Assembly (NCBI RefSeq): GCF_003651245.1
Contig: NZ_RAPE01000001.1
Location: 1,240,001-1,304,000 of the forward strand
DNA: 64,000 nucleotides
DNA from: Roseovarius spongiae
GTDB taxonomy: Bacteria > Pseudomonadota > Alphaproteobacteria > Rhodobacterales > Rhodobacteraceae
Direction of reading: 5' to 3'
The position numbers were made by a program, and so were the translations under genes. Shown in pieces: positions 18,701 through 28,642 of this stretch. The notes below the pieces were generated by a model that worked only from the letters and a program-made list of their open reading frames with translations, did not search any database and was not told the origin of the DNA. Within the stretch, counting starts at the first letter, position 1. Every line of letters begins with the position of its first letter.

Positions 18701-19747
18701 ATGACGGCGCGGGTCTATCTCGATCACAACGCGACGACGCCGCTGCGCGCGGAGGCGCGCGACGCGATGATCGCGGCGATGGACGTGGTCGGCAATCCGT
18801 CGAGCGTGCATGCCGAGGGACGCGCGGCCAAGGGGCTGATCGAGCGCGCCCGCGCGCAGGTGGCCGCGGCGCTCGGGGCCGAGGGGGCGGACGTGATCTT
18901 TACCTCCGGGGCGACCGAGGCGGCGGCGCTGGCCTGCGCCGGGCGGAGCCTGCGCTCGGGCGCGGTCGAACATGACGCGGTGAGCGCATGGACGCAGGAC
19001 GACCTGCCGGTCGACGCACAGGGGAGGGTGGACGTAGCCGATCCGGCGGCGAGCGCGCTGCAACTGGCGAATTCCGAGACCGGGGTCATCCAGGACCTTC
19101 CCGAGGGTCTTGCGGTGTGCGACATGACCCAGGGCTTTGGCAAGCTGGCGGTCGCGTTCAACTGGTCGGGCGCGCAGATGGCGCTGGTGTCGGCGCACAA
19201 GCTGGGCGGGCCGAAGGGCGTCGGCGCGCTGGTGGTGCGGCGCGGCACGGATGTGCCGGCGCAGATCCGGGGCGGCGGACAGGAGATGGGCCGTCGTTCG
19301 GGCACCGAGAACGTGATCGGCATCGCCGGATTCGGCGCCGCGGCGGAGGCGGCGGCGCGCGATCTCGCGGCGGGCGTCTGGGAGCGGACGGCGGAATTTA
19401 GAAACATTCTAGAAAAGGCTATTGCAGCCGCGTCAAAAGAGACTATTTTTGTCGGGAATGTGGGCCGGCGCCTGCCCAACACCTCCTGCATGATCACGCC
19501 CGGCTGGAAGGGCGAGACGCAGGTGATGGCGATGGACCTCGCGGGCTTTGCGATCTCGGCGGGCAGCGCCTGTTCCAGCGGCAAGGTGCGCGCCAGCCGC
19601 GTGCTCGCGGCGATGGGGTATGACGCGCAGGCGGCGGCGTCGGCGATCCGGGTGTCGCTGGGGCCGCAGACCACGCAGGACGACGTTGCGCGATTCGCCG
19701 ATGCCTGGGCGGCGCGACTCAGGAAACACCGCGCCAGGGCGGCGTGA
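18701..19747 (+). CDS. Cysteine desulfurase, class I (NifS/IscS-like)
   Basis: 348 residues. This PLP enzyme takes sulfur from cysteine for iron-sulfur assembly. YLDHNATTPLR opens the protein, the PLP lysine is in SAHKLGGPKG, and the persulfide cysteine is in the flexible loop SAGSACSSGKVRASRVL, typical of class I (IscS/NifS) enzymes, unlike the class II SufS at the end of the cluster. It is shorter than IscS (about 400) because the segment after the GATEAA motif is reduced. Near codon 230-252 base composition shifts sharply to A/T-ending codons and includes an ICE-like box. Confidence 0.9.
   Translation: MTARVYLDHNATTPLRAEARDAMIAAMDVVGNPSSVHAEGRAAKGLIERARAQVAAALGAEGADVIFTSGATEAAALACAGRSLRSGAVEHDAVSAWTQDDLPVDAQGRVDVADPAASALQLANSETGVIQDLPEGLAVCDMTQGFGKLAVAFNWSGAQMALVSAHKLGGPKGVGALVVRRGTDVPAQIRGGGQEMGRRSGTENVIGIAGFGAAAEAAARDLAAGVWERTAEFRNILEKAIAAASKETIFVGNVGRRLPNTSCMITPGWKGETQVMAMDLAGFAISAGSACSSGKVRASRVLAAMGYDAQAAASAIRVSLGPQTTQDDVARFADAWAARLRKHRARAA
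19397..19413. promoter_or_regulatory. ICE-like palindrome inside the desulfurase gene
   Basis: TTTAGAA-ACA-TTCTAGA differs from the ICE consensus TTTAGAA-N3-TTCTAAA only at the penultimate base. It lies in coding sequence, in a local patch of A/T-rich codons (AGA, CTA, TCA, AAA, ATT) foreign to the surrounding G+C-rich gene, 356 bp before the sufB start. It could be an internal iron-responsive operator for sufB and the genes after it. Confidence 0.45.
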
Positions 19748-19768
19748 AGAGAAGAACAGGAGAGACGG

Positions 19769-21325
19769 ATGTCGGCATTGGATGACGCACAGCTCAAGGA
19801 CAACGATCAGCCGCGCGAGGCGCAGGTCAAGGAAGGCGTGGACCAGGAGACGGTCGACGCCGTGCGCCAGGTGGGCGGCGCCTACAAGCACGGCTGGTCC
19901 ACCGATATCGAGATGGAGTTCGCGCCCAAGGGGCTGACCCCCGACATCGTGCGGCTCATCAGTGAAAAGAACGAAGAGCCGCAATGGATGACCGACTGGC
20001 GGCTGGCGGCCTACGAGCGCTGGCTGACCAAGAAGGAACCCGAATGGGCGATGGTCGATTACCCCGAGATCGACTTCCAGGAGCAGTATTACTACGCGCG
20101 TCCCAAGTCGATGCGGATCAAGCCCAAGTCGCTGGACGAGGTCGACCCCAAGCTGCTGGCGACCTATTCCAAGCTGGGCATCCCGCTGGCCGAGCAGGAG
20201 ATCCTCGCCGGTGTCGAGGGCGCGGGCGAAATGCCCGCCGAGGCGCGCAAGGTCGCCGTCGACGCGGTGTTCGATTCGGTGTCGGTCGGAACTACCTTCC
20301 AGAAGGAACTGCGCGAGGCGGGCGTGATCTTCTGCTCGATCTCCGAGGCGATCCGCGAGCATCCCGAACTGGTCCGGAAATATCTCGGGTCGGTGGTGCC
20401 GCAATCGGACAACTTCTACGCGACGCTGAACAGCGCGGTCTTCTCGGATGGCTCCTTCGTCTATGTGCCGCCCGGGGTGCGCTGTCCGATGGAGCTGAGC
20501 ACCTATTTCCGCATCAACGCCGAGAATACCGGCCAGTTCGAGCGCACGCTGATCATCGCCGACAAGGGCAGCTATGTCAGCTACCTCGAAGGCTGCACCG
20601 CGCCCCAGCGCGACGAGGCGCAGCTGCATGCCGCCGTGGTGGAGATCATCGTCGAGGAGGACGCGGAGGTGAAATACTCCACCGTCCAGAACTGGTATCC
20701 CGGCGACGAGGAAGGACGGGGTGGAATCTACAACTTCGTCACCAAGCGCGCCGATTGCCGGGGCGACCGGGCAAAGTGCATGTGGACGCAGGTGGAGACC
20801 GGATCCGCGGTGACGTGGAAATATCCCAGCTGCATCCTGCGCGGGGACGATTCCCAGGGCGAATTCTACTCGATCGCCATCGCCAACAACATGCAGCAGG
20901 CCGATACCGGCACCAAGATGGTGCATCTGGGCAAGCGGACGAAATCGCGCATCGTGTCCAAGGGGATCAGCGCGGGCAAGGCGCAGAACACCTATCGCGG
21001 GCTGGTTTCGATGCACCCCAAGGCGAAGGAATCGCGCAACTACACGCAATGCGACAGCCTGCTGATCGGCGATACCTGCGGGGCGCACACGGTGCCCTAT
21101 ATCGAGGTCAAGAACAACTCATCCCGGGTCGAGCACGAGGCGACCACGTCCAAGGTCGACGACGACCAGATGTTCTATTGCCGCCAGCGCGGCATGGACG
21201 AGGAAGAGGCGGTCGCGCTCGTGGTCAACGGGTTCTGCAAGGACGTGTTGCAGGCGCTGCCGATGGAGTTCGCGATGGAGGCGCAGCAGCTTGTCGCGAT
21301 CTCGCTCGAAGGGTCGGTCGGGTAA
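19769..21325 (+). CDS. sufB: Fe-S cluster scaffold protein SufB
   Basis: 518 residues. SufB is the scaffold of the SufBC2D complex on which iron-sulfur clusters are assembled. Diagnostic stretches include the central [18 protein letters not shown], then [20 protein letters not shown] and the C-terminal [20 protein letters not shown] followed by [19 protein letters not shown]. The length is slightly above the E. coli protein (495). The start at 19769 follows an AGGAG. Downstream, two methyltransferase-like genes separate it from sufC. Confidence 0.97.
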   Translation: MSALDDAQLKDNDQPREAQVKEGVDQETVDAVRQVGGAYKHGWSTDIEMEFAPKGLTPDIVRLISEKNEEPQWMTDWRLAAYERWLTKKEPEWAMVDYPEIDFQEQYYYARPKSMRIKPKSLDEVDPKLLATYSKLGIPLAEQEILAGVEGAGEMPAEARKVAVDAVFDSVSVGTTFQKELREAGVIFCSISEAIREHPELVRKYLGSVVPQSDNFYATLNSAVFSDGSFVYVPPGVRCPMELSTYFRINAENTGQFERTLIIADKGSYVSYLEGCTAPQRDEAQLHAAVVEIIVEEDAEVKYSTVQNWYPGDEEGRGGIYNFVTKRADCRGDRAKCMWTQVETGSAVTWKYPSCILRGDDSQGEFYSIAIANNMQQADTGTKMVHLGKRTKSRIVSKGISAGKAQNTYRGLVSMHPKAKESRNYTQCDSLLIGDTCGAHTVPYIEVKNNSSRVEHEATTSKVDDDQMFYCRQRGMDEEEAVALVVNGFCKDVLQALPMEFAMEAQQLVAISLEGSVG

Positions 21326-21331
21326 GGGCCG

Positions 21332-22156
21332 GTGCCGGAGCCGCGGATCATAGACCCCGCCTCGGGGCAAGGGGCGGCGGGCGACGTCGCCCTGCCGCGC
21401 CCCGAGGACACGGACGAGGCGTATTTCGACCTCGCCGCGGCGCAGGCTGCGTTGGCGTCGGGCGCGCCCGTCGCCTTTCCGCCCTTCGAGGTGCTGCATG
21501 TGCCGCGCATGGGGCTGAGCCTGTGCCTCAACTTTGCGCGCGACCCGGTGCAGAACGCGTGGCGACGCGGCGCCTTCTTCGAGGAAGAAGAGCTCACCGC
21601 GTTGGAAGGGCATGTCAAACGCGGCGCGCATGTCATTGATATCGGGGCGAATGTCGGAAATCACGCGCTCTACTTCGCGACCCGCCTGAAGGCGGCGCGG
21701 GTGGTGGTGGTCGAGCCGAACCCGCTGGCGCTGGCGCCGCTCGTGGCGAACGTGCTGGTGAATCGGCTGGGCGATGTGATCGACCTCGGCGCGCTTGGCG
21801 TCGGGCTGTCGGACGTCTCCGAAGGGGGCTTTGGCATGAAGCGGCATGACCGCAACCTCGGGGCCACCCGGATGTTCGCGGGACGTGGCGAAATCGAGGC
21901 CCATCGCGGTGACGACCTTTTCGCCGATGAGACACCCGACCTTATCAAGGTCGACGTGGAAGGCATGGAAATGAAAGTGCTTTCCGGTCTGCAACAAACA
22001 ATCGCGCGGCATCGTCCGGTGATCCTGATCGAAGTTGACGAGGAGAATGCGCAAGCGTTCGACGAGTGGCGCCGCGACGCAGGTTACGAGATCGTGAAAT
22101 CCGTCCGGCACAGCCGCCGCAACTGCAACCACCTGATCCGTCCGGAGGCCGCGTGA
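21332..22156 (+). CDS. FkbM-family methyltransferase
   Basis: 274 residues from a GTG start 6 bp after the sufB stop. The SAM-binding motif is VIDIGANVGNHALYFA (about residues 100-115), followed by VVVEPNPLALAPL, and the FkbM-type LIKVDVEGMEMKVL with ILIEVDE near the end. FkbM enzymes methylate oxygen of varied substrates. The N-terminal 80 residues hold no obvious domain. Its position between sufB and sufC and coupling (GTGA) to the next gene is unusual; a link to Fe-S assembly is not established. Confidence 0.82.
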   Translation: MPEPRIIDPASGQGAAGDVALPRPEDTDEAYFDLAAAQAALASGAPVAFPPFEVLHVPRMGLSLCLNFARDPVQNAWRRGAFFEEEELTALEGHVKRGAHVIDIGANVGNHALYFATRLKAARVVVVEPNPLALAPLVANVLVNRLGDVIDLGALGVGLSDVSEGGFGMKRHDRNLGATRMFAGRGEIEAHRGDDLFADETPDLIKVDVEGMEMKVLSGLQQTIARHRPVILIEVDEENAQAFDEWRRDAGYEIVKSVRHSRRNCNHLIRPEAA

Positions 22157-22755
22157 ACGATGCGTCGATCATAAGCCGGCCCGAACTGACCATGCCCGAG
22201 GCCGAGGCGGCGCTGGTCGCGGACGCCTACCGTCAGGCCGACGTGATCCTTGAGTACGGCTCGGGCGGCTCGACCGCGCTGGCCGGAGAACTGCCCGGAA
22301 AAACGGTGTTCTCGGTCGAGAGCGACCGCGCCTGGGCCGAGATGATGCAGGGTTGGTTCGCGGCCAACCCGCCTGCCGCCAACACGACGGTTGACGTGGT
22401 CTGGGCGGACGTGGGTGAGACGGGAGAATGGGGCACGCCTGTGAACGAGCGAGCGTGGCGCAAGTTTCCGCGCTATCCGCTCGGGGTCTGGGACATGCCC
22501 GACTTTCGCCAGCCCGATGTCGTGCTGGTGGACGGACGGTTCCGCATGGGCTGCGCGATGGCGACCGCGTTTCGCACCCGCGCGCCGGTATTGCTGCTGG
22601 TGGACGACTACCGGCGGCGCAAGTTCTACCACCAGGTCGAGGAGTTCCTCGGCGCGCCGAGGCTGACCGGGCGCATGGCGGCTTTCGACGTGGAACCGAT
22701 GGCGGTGCCGGCGGACCGGCTGCTGACGATATTCAACATGATGACGCGCCCCTGA
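22153..22755 (+). CDS. SAM-dependent methyltransferase-like protein
   Basis: 200 residues from a GTG start overlapping the FkbM stop by 4 bp. ILEYGSGGSTALAGEL looks like a Rossmann motif I (E.GSGGST), followed by VFSVESDRAWAEMM as motif II and VVLVDGRFRMGCAM further on. This organisation fits a class I methyltransferase fold, though motif I differs from the usual GxGxG, and the protein could be a non-catalytic relative. Similar genes occur as stand-alone proteins in Roseobacter genomes. It probably acts with the FkbM gene. Confidence 0.7.
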   Translation: MNDASIISRPELTMPEAEAALVADAYRQADVILEYGSGGSTALAGELPGKTVFSVESDRAWAEMMQGWFAANPPAANTTVDVVWADVGETGEWGTPVNERAWRKFPRYPLGVWDMPDFRQPDVVLVDGRFRMGCAMATAFRTRAPVLLLVDDYRRRKFYHQVEEFLGAPRLTGRMAAFDVEPMAVPADRLLTIFNMMTRP

Positions 22756-22764
22756 GCGGGGCGC
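22746..22764 (+). other. Hairpin spanning the stop codon before sufC
   Basis: GCGCCCC (22746-22752) and GGGGCGC (22758-22764) form a perfect stem; the loop TGAGC contains the stop codon of the methyltransferase gene. It has no T-run, so it could be an RNA processing or stability element that separates the sufB part of the transcript from sufCD. Confidence 0.5.
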
Positions 22765-22785
22765 CTGGAATGGAAAGGAAGAAAG

Positions 22786-23541
22786 ATGCTTGAGATCAAG
22801 AACCTGCATGTCGAACTTGAGGAAGAGGACAAGGCCATCCTCAAGGGCGTCGACCTTAGCGTGGAGGCCGGTCGCGTGCATGCGATCATGGGGCCGAACG
22901 GGTCCGGAAAATCGACGCTGAGCTATGTGCTCTCGGGGCGCGACGGCTACGAGGTGACCGACGGATCCGCGATGCTGGAAGGCGACGACATCCTCGGGAT
23001 GGAGCCCGAAGAGCGCGCCGCCGCCGGCCTGTTCCTCGCGTTCCAGTACCCGGTCGAGATCCCCGGCGTGGGCAACATGACCTTCATGCGCACCGCGCTC
23101 AACGCGCAGCGCAAGGCGCGCGGCGAGGACGAGATCAGCGCTAGCGATTTCCTCAAGCTGGTGCGCGCCAAGGCGACCGAGCTGCAGATCGACGCCGACA
23201 TGCTCAAGCGGCCCGTGAACGTCGGGTTCTCCGGCGGTGAGAAGAAACGCAACGAGATCCTGCAGATGGCCATTCTCGAGCCCAAGATGTGCATCCTCGA
23301 CGAGACCGATTCCGGCCTTGACGTGGACGCGATGAAACTGGTGGCCGAGGGCGTGAACGCGCTGCGCAGCCAGGGGCGGGCCTTTCTGGTCATCACGCAT
23401 TATCAACGGCTTCTGGATCATATCAAACCTGACGTTGTGCATATCATGGTCGATGGCCGTATCGTGAAGTCGGGCGGTCCCGAGCTTGCGCAGGAGGTCG
23501 AGAAGAACGGATACGCGGACATCATGGCGGAGGTGGCGTAA
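22786..23541 (+). CDS. sufC: Fe-S assembly ATPase SufC
   Basis: 251 residues. ABC-type ATPase without membrane partner. Walker A GPNGSGKST is at 36-44, the signature is FSGGEKKRNEILQ, Walker B is CILDETDSGLD and the switch histidine is in VITHYQRLL. The SufC-specific ESDS-like DETDSGLDVDA is present. It drives conformational change of the SufB-SufD scaffold. AGGAAG precedes the ATG. The next gene, sufD, begins 2 bp after the stop. Confidence 0.97.
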   Translation: MLEIKNLHVELEEEDKAILKGVDLSVEAGRVHAIMGPNGSGKSTLSYVLSGRDGYEVTDGSAMLEGDDILGMEPEERAAAGLFLAFQYPVEIPGVGNMTFMRTALNAQRKARGEDEISASDFLKLVRAKATELQIDADMLKRPVNVGFSGGEKKRNEILQMAILEPKMCILDETDSGLDVDAMKLVAEGVNALRSQGRAFLVITHYQRLLDHIKPDVVHIMVDGRIVKSGGPELAQEVEKNGYADIMAEVA

Positions 23542-23543
23542 AA

Positions 23544-24830
23544 ATGGCCTTGCCCGAAACGAAACAGACGACGACCGAGGCGCGGCTGGCCGCGCTCGAC
23601 TTTCCGAAGGACGCCGGCTGGACGCGCGGCGCGCGCGAGGCGGCGGAGGCACGGCTGCGCCGGATGGGTCTGCCGGGGCCGCGCGACGAATACTGGCGCT
23701 TTACCCGGCCCGACACGCTGGTGCAGGCGACGCCGCCCGAGGCGGCGCTGTTCGATGCCGGCGAGGCGGGAATCTTCCGGAGCATGGACTGCTTGCGGAT
23801 CGTCTTTACCGACGGGGTCTTCGACGCCGCGGCGAGCGACGACCTCGCGCTTGCAGGCGTGACGATCGAGCGGCTGGCGGATGCGGCCGAGACAGACATC
23901 CATTGGGCGCGCGATCTTTACGGCGTGCTCGAGGCGCGCGGTCAGGACCCGGTAGAGCGGCCCTTCGCCGCGCTCAACACGATGGCGGCGACGGATGGCG
24001 TGATCCTGCATGCGACGGGCCGGGTCGAGAAGCCGATCCTGTTGATCTATGACCATGAATCGACGACGTCCGACGCGGTGCTCCACCATCTTGTGAAGGT
24101 GGACGCGGACGCCGAGATCACGCTGCTCGAAACCGGACCGGGGGCCGCGCGCTTCAACACCGCGATGGAGGTGGACGTGGCCGATACCGGGTCGTTCCAC
24201 CATGTCCGCGCCCAGGGGCGCGACCACGAGCGGCGCGCGGCCACCCATGTCTTCGCCCGCCTGGGCGCCGAAAGCCGGTTCAAATCCTTCACCATGACGG
24301 CCAACGGTGTGCTCACCCGCAACGAGTGCGTGATCGAGCTGACCGGCGACGACGCCATCGCGCATGTCGCGGGCGCGGCGATGGGCGACGGGGATTTCCA
24401 CCACGACGACACCGTCTTCATCACCCATGACGCGGAACGCTGCGAGAGCCGGCAGGTCTTCAAGAAGGTGCTGCGCAACGGCGCAACGGGCGTCTTCCAG
24501 GGCAAGATCCTGGTCAAGGAGGGCGCGCAGAAGACCGACGGCTACCAGATCAGCCAATCGCTGCTTCTGGACGGCGACAGCCAGTTCCTCGCCAAGCCCG
24601 AGCTCGAGATCTACGCCGACGACGTGGTCTGCTCGCACGGGTCGACCTCGGGGGCGATCGACGAGGAGGCGCTTTACTACATGCGCGCGCGCGGCGTGCC
24701 GCGTCCCGAGGCGACCGATCTGCTGACGCTGGCGTTTCTCGCCGAGGCGGTCGAAGAGATCGAGGACGAGGCGCTGCGCGAGGAAGTGGTCGAGCATCTC
24801 ACCGGCTGGCTGGAGCGGCGACGCGGCTGA
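23544..24830 (+). CDS. sufD: Fe-S assembly protein SufD
   Basis: 428 residues, paralogous to SufB in the C-terminal beta-helix domain. Family patterns are EYWRFTRPDTL near the N-terminus, FQGKILVKEGAQKTDGYQ and DDVVCSHGSTSGAIDEEALYYMRARG, which contains the conserved cysteine and histidine at the SufB-SufD interface. SufD is needed for iron acquisition by the scaffold. The stop codon overlaps the next gene start (TGATG). Confidence 0.96.
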   Translation: MALPETKQTTTEARLAALDFPKDAGWTRGAREAAEARLRRMGLPGPRDEYWRFTRPDTLVQATPPEAALFDAGEAGIFRSMDCLRIVFTDGVFDAAASDDLALAGVTIERLADAAETDIHWARDLYGVLEARGQDPVERPFAALNTMAATDGVILHATGRVEKPILLIYDHESTTSDAVLHHLVKVDADAEITLLETGPGAARFNTAMEVDVADTGSFHHVRAQGRDHERRAATHVFARLGAESRFKSFTMTANGVLTRNECVIELTGDDAIAHVAGAAMGDGDFHHDDTVFITHDAERCESRQVFKKVLRNGATGVFQGKILVKEGAQKTDGYQISQSLLLDGDSQFLAKPELEIYADDVVCSHGSTSGAIDEEALYYMRARGVPRPEATDLLTLAFLAEAVEEIEDEALREEVVEHLTGWLERRRG

Positions 24831-25315
24831 TGCCCGTCACCCGCGATATCGTGGCCACCTATCGCGGCCCGGGACGCGTCATGCGCCGCCTGCTTGCGGC
24901 GGGTCCGCGCGAGGACCGCGCGCTCGCCATCCTGATGGCGGGCTGCGCGGTCATGTTCGTCGCGCAATGGCCGCGGATCGCGCGCGAGGCCCATCTCGCC
25001 GGGCGCGAGCTGAACGCCGATCTCGGCGCGTCGCTGCTGGCGTGGGTCTTCCTTGCGCCTCTGATCTTCTACTTGCTGGCGCTGCTCAGCCATTGGGGCG
25101 CGCGCGCCCTTGGCGGGCGGGGCAGCCCCTATGGCGCGCGGCTGGCGCTGTTCTGGGCGTTCCTCGCGTCGATGCCGGTTCTGCTGCTCAACGGGCTGGT
25201 CGCCGGTTTTATCGGGTCGGGGCCGGCGTTGCAGGCGGTCGGGCTGATCTGGTGCGCGGTTTTCGCGTGGTTCTGGATCGGCGGACTGCGCGAGGCGGAA
25301 TGGGGCGCGCCATGA
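24830..25315 (+). CDS. YIP1-like membrane protein, first of two
   Basis: 161 residues with about four membrane segments (around 35-50, 70-90, 105-125, 135-152). The arrangement VTRDIVATYRGPGRVMRRLL then hydrophobic helices, and the tandem with the next gene, suggest a split or paralogous YIP1-type membrane protein. Function unknown. It overlaps sufD by 1 bp and the next gene by 4 bp, so it belongs to the suf transcript. Confidence 0.65.
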   Translation: MPVTRDIVATYRGPGRVMRRLLAAGPREDRALAILMAGCAVMFVAQWPRIAREAHLAGRELNADLGASLLAWVFLAPLIFYLLALLSHWGARALGGRGSPYGARLALFWAFLASMPVLLLNGLVAGFIGSGPALQAVGLIWCAVFAWFWIGGLREAEWGAP

Positions 25316-25911
25316 CCTTTCCGTTCTTCCGCGATCTCGCCCGCGAGAGCCTGTTCGCGCCGCGCAGCGCGGCGGGGCGCATCCTCGGGATGGGGCTGTC
25401 GGCGCAATGGCTGTGGACGGCGCTGGTGCTGATGGCGGTTCTCAACGCGATTGTGACCCTCGCGCTGTTCCAGGTCGCGCCGCCGGGCGACCCTGAGATG
25501 ATGGCGCTGTTCGGGCCGGCGCTGCGCTCGCCGCTGCTGGTGGCGGGGGCGATCGTGCTGTCGCTGGTGATGACGATCTTCGCGCTGACATGGGCGGGCC
25601 GGGCGATGGGCGGGACCGGGCAGACCGCCGATATCCTCGCCATCGTGACCTGGTTCCAGGCGCTGCAACTGGTCGCGCGGCTGGCGATCGTGCTGTTGGT
25701 CTTCGCGATCCCGCTGGTCGGCGCGCTCCTGTCGCTGGTCGCGACCGTGTGGGGGCTTGTCATCTTCGTGGCGTTCCTCGACCGGGCGCATGGATTTGCA
25801 AATATTTTCAAGACTGTCGGCGTTCTGGTCGTCGCGGTGATCGCGATTCTGATCGGGCTGTCGCTGATCGCCGAAACGATCGGCGCCGTCCTCGTTCCCG
25901 GAGGGGCTTAG
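25312..25911 (+). CDS. YIP1 family membrane protein
   Basis: 199 residues with five predicted membrane helices. It begins MTFPFFRDLARESLFAPRSA, typical of the alphaproteobacterial YIP1 group (PF04893-like), and has the central ADILAIVTWFQALQLVARL pattern. Yip1 proteins act in membrane traffic in eukaryotes; bacterial ones have no established role. Located directly before sufS with no gap, so it is part of the suf operon in this lineage. Confidence 0.75.
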   Translation: MTFPFFRDLARESLFAPRSAAGRILGMGLSAQWLWTALVLMAVLNAIVTLALFQVAPPGDPEMMALFGPALRSPLLVAGAIVLSLVMTIFALTWAGRAMGGTGQTADILAIVTWFQALQLVARLAIVLLVFAIPLVGALLSLVATVWGLVIFVAFLDRAHGFANIFKTVGVLVVAVIAILIGLSLIAETIGAVLVPGGA

Positions 25912-27132
<1,221 letters not shown>

Positions 27133-27209
27133 GGGGCAGGAGGCGCGGACCGGTCCGGCGCGGATTTCTCGTTGCGGGCCGGGGCGGGGCGGTCTATATC
27201 GCGGCGCAG

Positions 27210-27286
<77 letters not shown>

Positions 27287-27331
27287 TCTCACATTTCGCC
27301 TGTCGTTATCTGCCGCGGTCGACGTTGACGT

Positions 27332-27350
27332 GAGGGCAAATGCCGCCCTC
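27332..27350 (+). terminator. Hairpin after tRNA-Arg
   Basis: GAGGGC (27332-27337) and GCCCTC (27345-27350) pair around a seven-base loop 46 bp after the tRNA; followed by TATCACCTT. It may end the tRNA transcript. The rest of the 184 bp between the tRNA and the convergent radical SAM gene shows nothing else. Confidence 0.4.
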
Positions 27351-27470
27351 TATCACCTTCGGGATTGAGAGCGCGCCGGCGGCCACCCTGCGCAAAGCGA
27401 GTGCATTTGAGCGTGAACAATCGGCGCGGGGCTCTTGCGCGAGGGATGAGGCCGGCGGACTGCGCCTCGC

Positions 27471-28424
27471 TCAGCCCGAGCAACTGGCGCCGCCCAGCAC
27501 GCAGAACTTTGCGCAATGGGGGTGGTTGAGGGCGACGTCGCGCTCGGCCTCGGCAAGGGTCGCGCCGAGTTCGAACTCGGGGGCGTAGGGCAGGAGCGTG
27601 CAGGCGAGCACGGCCGGGCGGTCGGCGCCGCGCCGCTTGACCACCATGCGCGAAGACGCGCACATCACGTCGCGCGGCGACTTGCCGAGGATGTCCCAGC
27701 AGGCGGTGGTGATCTCGGGCGTTTCGGCCTCTTCGTCCATCTCGGGGAAGAGCACGGTCTGGCCCGGGTCGTTCGCGTCGATGTCGAACCCGTGCCGGGC
27801 GTAGAGCGCGGCGTAACCCCCGCGCGCCTGCGCGTCGCTTTCGTCCCACAGGGTGCGCCCGGCCACGGTCATGCGCGCGCCGATGGACCTGAGCCAGAGC
27901 ATCCCCTCGAGCGTGCGCCCAAAGGCGCCCTTGCCGCGTTCGCGGTCATGCAGTTCCTCTGACCAGTGGTCGAGCGAAATGCGCAAGGTGAGCCGGTCGC
28001 CATGGTCGGCGATCAGTGCGGCGAGGCCGGATTGCACGGATTTGCGCATCATCGGACGCATCGCGTTGGTGAGGATAAGCACCTCATGCCCGCGCGCCAG
28101 CGCCGCGCCGGCCATCGCCACCATCTCGGGGTTCATGAACGGTTCCCCCCCGGTAAAGGCGATCTCCTGCACCGGCCAGCCACGGGTCTCGATCTGATCG
28201 AGATAGTCGATGACTTCGGCGCAGGTGATATAGACTAGGCGGTCGTTCGCGGGGGAGCTTTCGATATAGCAGTTGGCGCAGGTGATGTTGCACAGCGTCC
28301 CGGTATTGAACCAGAGCGTGCGCGGCTGCGTCAGCGCCACGCGCGCGCGCGGCTCACCCGTGGCGGTGATGCGCGGGTCCTGGAATTTTACCGTATTGGC
28401 GGCGCTTTCGGCGACGTCCTTCAT
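27471..28424 (-). CDS. Radical SAM protein with C-terminal cysteine cluster
   Basis: 317 residues. The radical SAM motif is CNITCANC (Cys45, Cys49, Cys52), followed by IAFTGGEPFMNPEM, the GGE SAM-binding site. The C-terminal third has further cysteines (TTACWDI, DVMCASS, LACTLL and HCAKFCVLGGASC), which suggests an auxiliary iron-sulfur cluster as in SPASM/Twitch enzymes. No precursor peptide is visible next to it, so the substrate is unknown; it may modify a peptide, sugar or other small molecule. Three CCCCGTT repeats sit directly before the start codon. Confidence 0.82.
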   Translation of the reverse strand: MKDVAESAANTVKFQDPRITATGEPRARVALTQPRTLWFNTGTLCNITCANCYIESSPANDRLVYITCAEVIDYLDQIETRGWPVQEIAFTGGEPFMNPEMVAMAGAALARGHEVLILTNAMRPMMRKSVQSGLAALIADHGDRLTLRISLDHWSEELHDRERGKGAFGRTLEGMLWLRSIGARMTVAGRTLWDESDAQARGGYAALYARHGFDIDANDPGQTVLFPEMDEEAETPEITTACWDILGKSPRDVMCASSRMVVKRRGADRPAVLACTLLPYAPEFELGATLAEAERDVALNHPHCAKFCVLGGASCSG

Positions 28425-28445
28425 CCCCGTTCCCCGTTCCCCGTT
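28425..28445. repeat. Three tandem CCCCGTT heptamers abutting the radical SAM start
   Basis: On the coding strand the repeats read AACGGGG three times, ending at the base before the ATG, so they fill the ribosome-binding region. Changes in copy number would move or add purine-rich ribosome sites in 7-base steps without touching the reading frame. Confidence 0.8.
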
Positions 28446-28642
28446 CCTGTTGTCCTTTTCCTACCGCCTAGCCGTTCCGCCGGCGCAAGAAAAGCGGCGC
28501 GACTCCGTCTGACACAGTTGTGAAGAGCGGCGCGCGCCGGTCGGCGCGCCCGATTGGGTGTTGCGCGTGTCCCGATTTCAGGTTCAGTTTCCCCTCGGGC
28601 CGGAAACGTCCTAGGTTGCCGGTCAGCAATACGGAGCAAGCA

